From Nematostella vectensis (Eukaryota > Cnidaria > Anthozoa > Actiniaria > Edwardsiidae), in contig NC_064039.1 of assembly GCF_932526225.1 (NCBI RefSeq), positions 2,070,001 through 2,134,000 on the forward strand: 64,000 bases of DNA, in the 5' to 3' direction. Numbering within the stretch: position 1 is the stretch's first letter; each line of letters opens with the position of its first letter. A model generated the notes under the pieces. The model was not told the origin of the DNA. It saw nothing but the letters and a program-made list of their open reading frames with translations, and ran no database searches. The translations under genes were made by a program, and so were the position numbers. Below are positions 62,801 to 64,000 of this stretch, piece after piece.

Positions 62801-63762
62801 AGTTACTTCTAGGCAGCCAATACCCAAAATCTGTAATTATTATTTATTTTCTTACTGTAATTTCTGTGTGTGGTATAAATAAAGTTATATTGTTGTTGTT
62901 GTTGTTGCAAAGAGGAAACACAAAGGGTCGGCAGTTAGTGTTGACAAAGAGGTATGGCTGTGATTTCACAAGTAAAATAATAATGTAGAATATTGATGGC
63001 AGAAGCAAGTAGGATTTGGGTGGTGATTTATTTAAAATTTGACAAACCTAATTAAATTAGGAATTGCTAATGATCGAATCTATATGGTTCAGGCATGTGT
63101 CCAGAGGGGGAATAGAACCCCACCCTAGGTGCTCATGTGTCCAGAGGGGGAATAGAACCCCACCCTAGGTGCTCATGTGTACTGAGATGGTAAATACTGA
63201 ACACATTTAATGGTTGACAAATTCATCACGAAATATTTTTTTTGGTGTAAACTGTATTCGAATAGAAAGAAATTCTAGATGAAACTAGCGATCTATTTAT
63301 TATAGGAGCTAAGGATACCATATTTCAAGCTAACCATTCCACTAAGGAGGGTTTACTGCTCTTGATCCCACCCTGACTTTTTCTCCTCTGCAATTTAAAA
63401 AAAAAATACCTGTTGCCATTATTATTTGTAGTTTACTGTCAGAATGTTGGACGAAATATGGACGAAAATGTTCCCTACCCCCTTATTAAAAACATGAAAT
63501 AATAGAGTCTCCCCCTACCCTATCCTTCCAAAAAAATGTTTATATTCATTATATTGTTATACTGGCTCATACCATAAAATCAAATTTTGTATGATTTTAG
63601 GTTGGAGAGGGAACCGTCTTTCCTGGTGTGCTTGTATGGTCCAAACTCAAAGGCTACGACTGGTGGCCAGGAAGAGTTGTTACCTATATGGAGGCTGGAC
63701 GACCTCCACCAGGTCCAGGCAACCACTGGGTCAAGTGGTTTGGTGACAACAAATTCTCTCAG
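59867..63762 (+). CDS. DNMT3: DNMT3-type DNA methyltransferase, 5' part, exon 2 interrupted by a LINE
   Basis: Coding exons 59867-59932 (22 codons, MAEVTHASPPLCQDTPFLEN), 60406-62951 (interrupted) and 63601-63762 (54 codons); the rest lies beyond the window. Exon 3 begins a PWWP domain: VWSKLKGYDWWPGRVV and WVKWFGDNKFSQ. The W-FGD-KFS string is characteristic of DNMT3A/B, whose PWWP reads methylated H3K36. Exon 2 encodes a disordered basic segment (KRKKKRKISKQ) rich in K/E/T. A LINE at 60687-62906 splits exon 2. As sequenced, the reading frame ends at TAA 60688-60690, giving a 116-aa product. Removing the LINE and one GCAAA leaves 107 codons, in phase with the exon 2 donor (62952) and exon 3. 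Later ADD and catalytic domains cannot be checked here. Identity rests mainly on the PWWP. Confidence 0.85.
60682..60686 (+). repeat. Target-site duplication, left copy (GCAAA)
   Basis: GCAAA precedes the LINE and is repeated at 62907-62911 directly after its TTG tail. Flanking bases differ on both sides, so the duplication is exactly 5 bp. Confidence 0.75.
60687..62906 (+). mobile_element. 5'-truncated non-LTR retrotransposon (CR1/L2-like LINE)
   Basis: About 657 codons of intact reverse-transcriptase ORF (frame ending at TAA 62660-62662). Motifs in order: KPWISKGIRTSI, ARVIPIYKSG, NFRPISLLS, QFGFRANHSTEHAL, GIFLDFSKAFDTVDH, GVPQGSVLGPLLF, the catalytic FADDAN at about 61832-61849, and KTNFVIF. 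The C-terminal part contains LRYYVSPTILTQLYYSLIYP. There is no endonuclease domain, so the copy is 5'-truncated. The 3' end carries AATAAA (about 62878) and a (TTG)n tail, typical of CR1/L2-like Jockey-superfamily elements. The upstream part of the same open frame (60449-60686) is out-of-frame host exon. The intact RT frame implies a young insertion. Confidence 0.93.
62907..62911 (+). repeat. Target-site duplication, right copy (GCAAA)
   Basis: Matches 60682-60686. It is followed by GAGGAAACACAAAGGG, which continues the host exon 2 coding sequence in frame. Confidence 0.75.
62952..63600 (+). other. DNMT3 intron 2, with dispersed repeat family B
   Basis: Donor GTATGG at 62952, acceptor TTTTAG ending at 63600. 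At about 63097-63176 a 40-bp unit (TGTCCAGAGGGGGAATAGAA) occurs twice in tandem. The region to about 63400 is colinear with 58105-58335. Confidence 0.7.
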
Positions 63763-64000
63763 GTAACTTATGGTATTATTTATGATGATGATACAGGGCC
63801 AGAGCAGGGGGTGGGGCACTGGGGGCGTGCCCTCTCTTCATATTTAAAATAATTAAAAGGAAATGGCCACTAGGGGCAGGACTGTGCCCCCCTCCCCCCC
63901 CCCCCCAATATGTTCTCAATGTTTCTTTATTGTGCCCTCCAATCTTGCCTTGCCTGCTACAGCTTTGTTATATTGTCAGCTAAGTTATGAAATTTAAACA
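63763..64000 (+). other. DNMT3 intron 3, partial
   Basis: Begins with GTAACT at 63763. It contains a poly-C run (about 63888-63906) and no exon before the window ends. Confidence 0.6.

Overview
The window is a stretch of an intron-rich animal nuclear genome. Six conserved metazoan genes were recognised by translating and joining exons by hand. Every junction uses GT/AG, reading phase is kept throughout, and the summed exon lengths divide by three. Intron density, AT-rich composition, abundant MITE-type elements and a DNMT3 gene suggest an early-branching invertebrate. A Nematostella-like anthozoan is my best guess, but this is inference and was not searched.

Layout. 1-1945: transposon-derived repeats. 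1946-3530 (-): FAM136A-like twin-CX3C protein, 3 exons. 4751-23748 (-): EXOC4/SEC8, 34 exons, 959 aa. A 1.2 kb head-to-head promoter region separates it from XPNPEP1 (24957-49100, +), cytosolic aminopeptidase P, 24 coding exons, 617 aa, all five metal ligands present. 50517-56787 (+): NUP50, 6 exons, 438 aa, with a Ran-binding domain. 58455-59222 (-): intronless ABHD14-type hydrolase. 59867 to the right edge (+): first three coding exons of a DNMT3-type de novo DNA methyltransferase. Its exon 2 is split by a 2.2 kb 5'-truncated LINE flanked by GCAAA duplications; without the LINE and one GCAAA the frame is continuous into the PWWP exon.

The striking feature is tandem repetition at exon edges. 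XPNPEP1 intron 14 (15.3 kb) is one 26-bp minisatellite from 3 nt after the donor to about 9 nt before the acceptor, with higher-order periods of 5095 and 2003 bp. EXOC4 exon 24 and XPNPEP1 exon 20 are followed by 57-bp and 47-bp arrays that copy the exon end plus its 5' splice site about 8 times or more. XPNPEP1 exon 17 shows one such duplication. EXOC4 exon 15 has a 97-bp array repeating its acceptor-side sequence. The end of the EXOC4 last coding exon has been copied about five times into the 3' UTR. EXOC4 intron 8 holds a 42-copy 57-bp array starting just after the donor. I regard these splice-site-linked arrays as the most likely undescribed phenomenon here.

Mobile DNA includes two large foldback elements (1.2 kb in EXOC4 intron 3; 1.9 kb bounded by TTAA in NUP50 intron 5), TA-flanked and other MITEs, dispersed repeats and the LINE. 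The genes are housekeeping functions (exocytosis, peptide turnover, nuclear transport, mitochondrial intermembrane space, DNA methylation) with no evident shared pathway. Their adjacency looks like ordinary gene packing.
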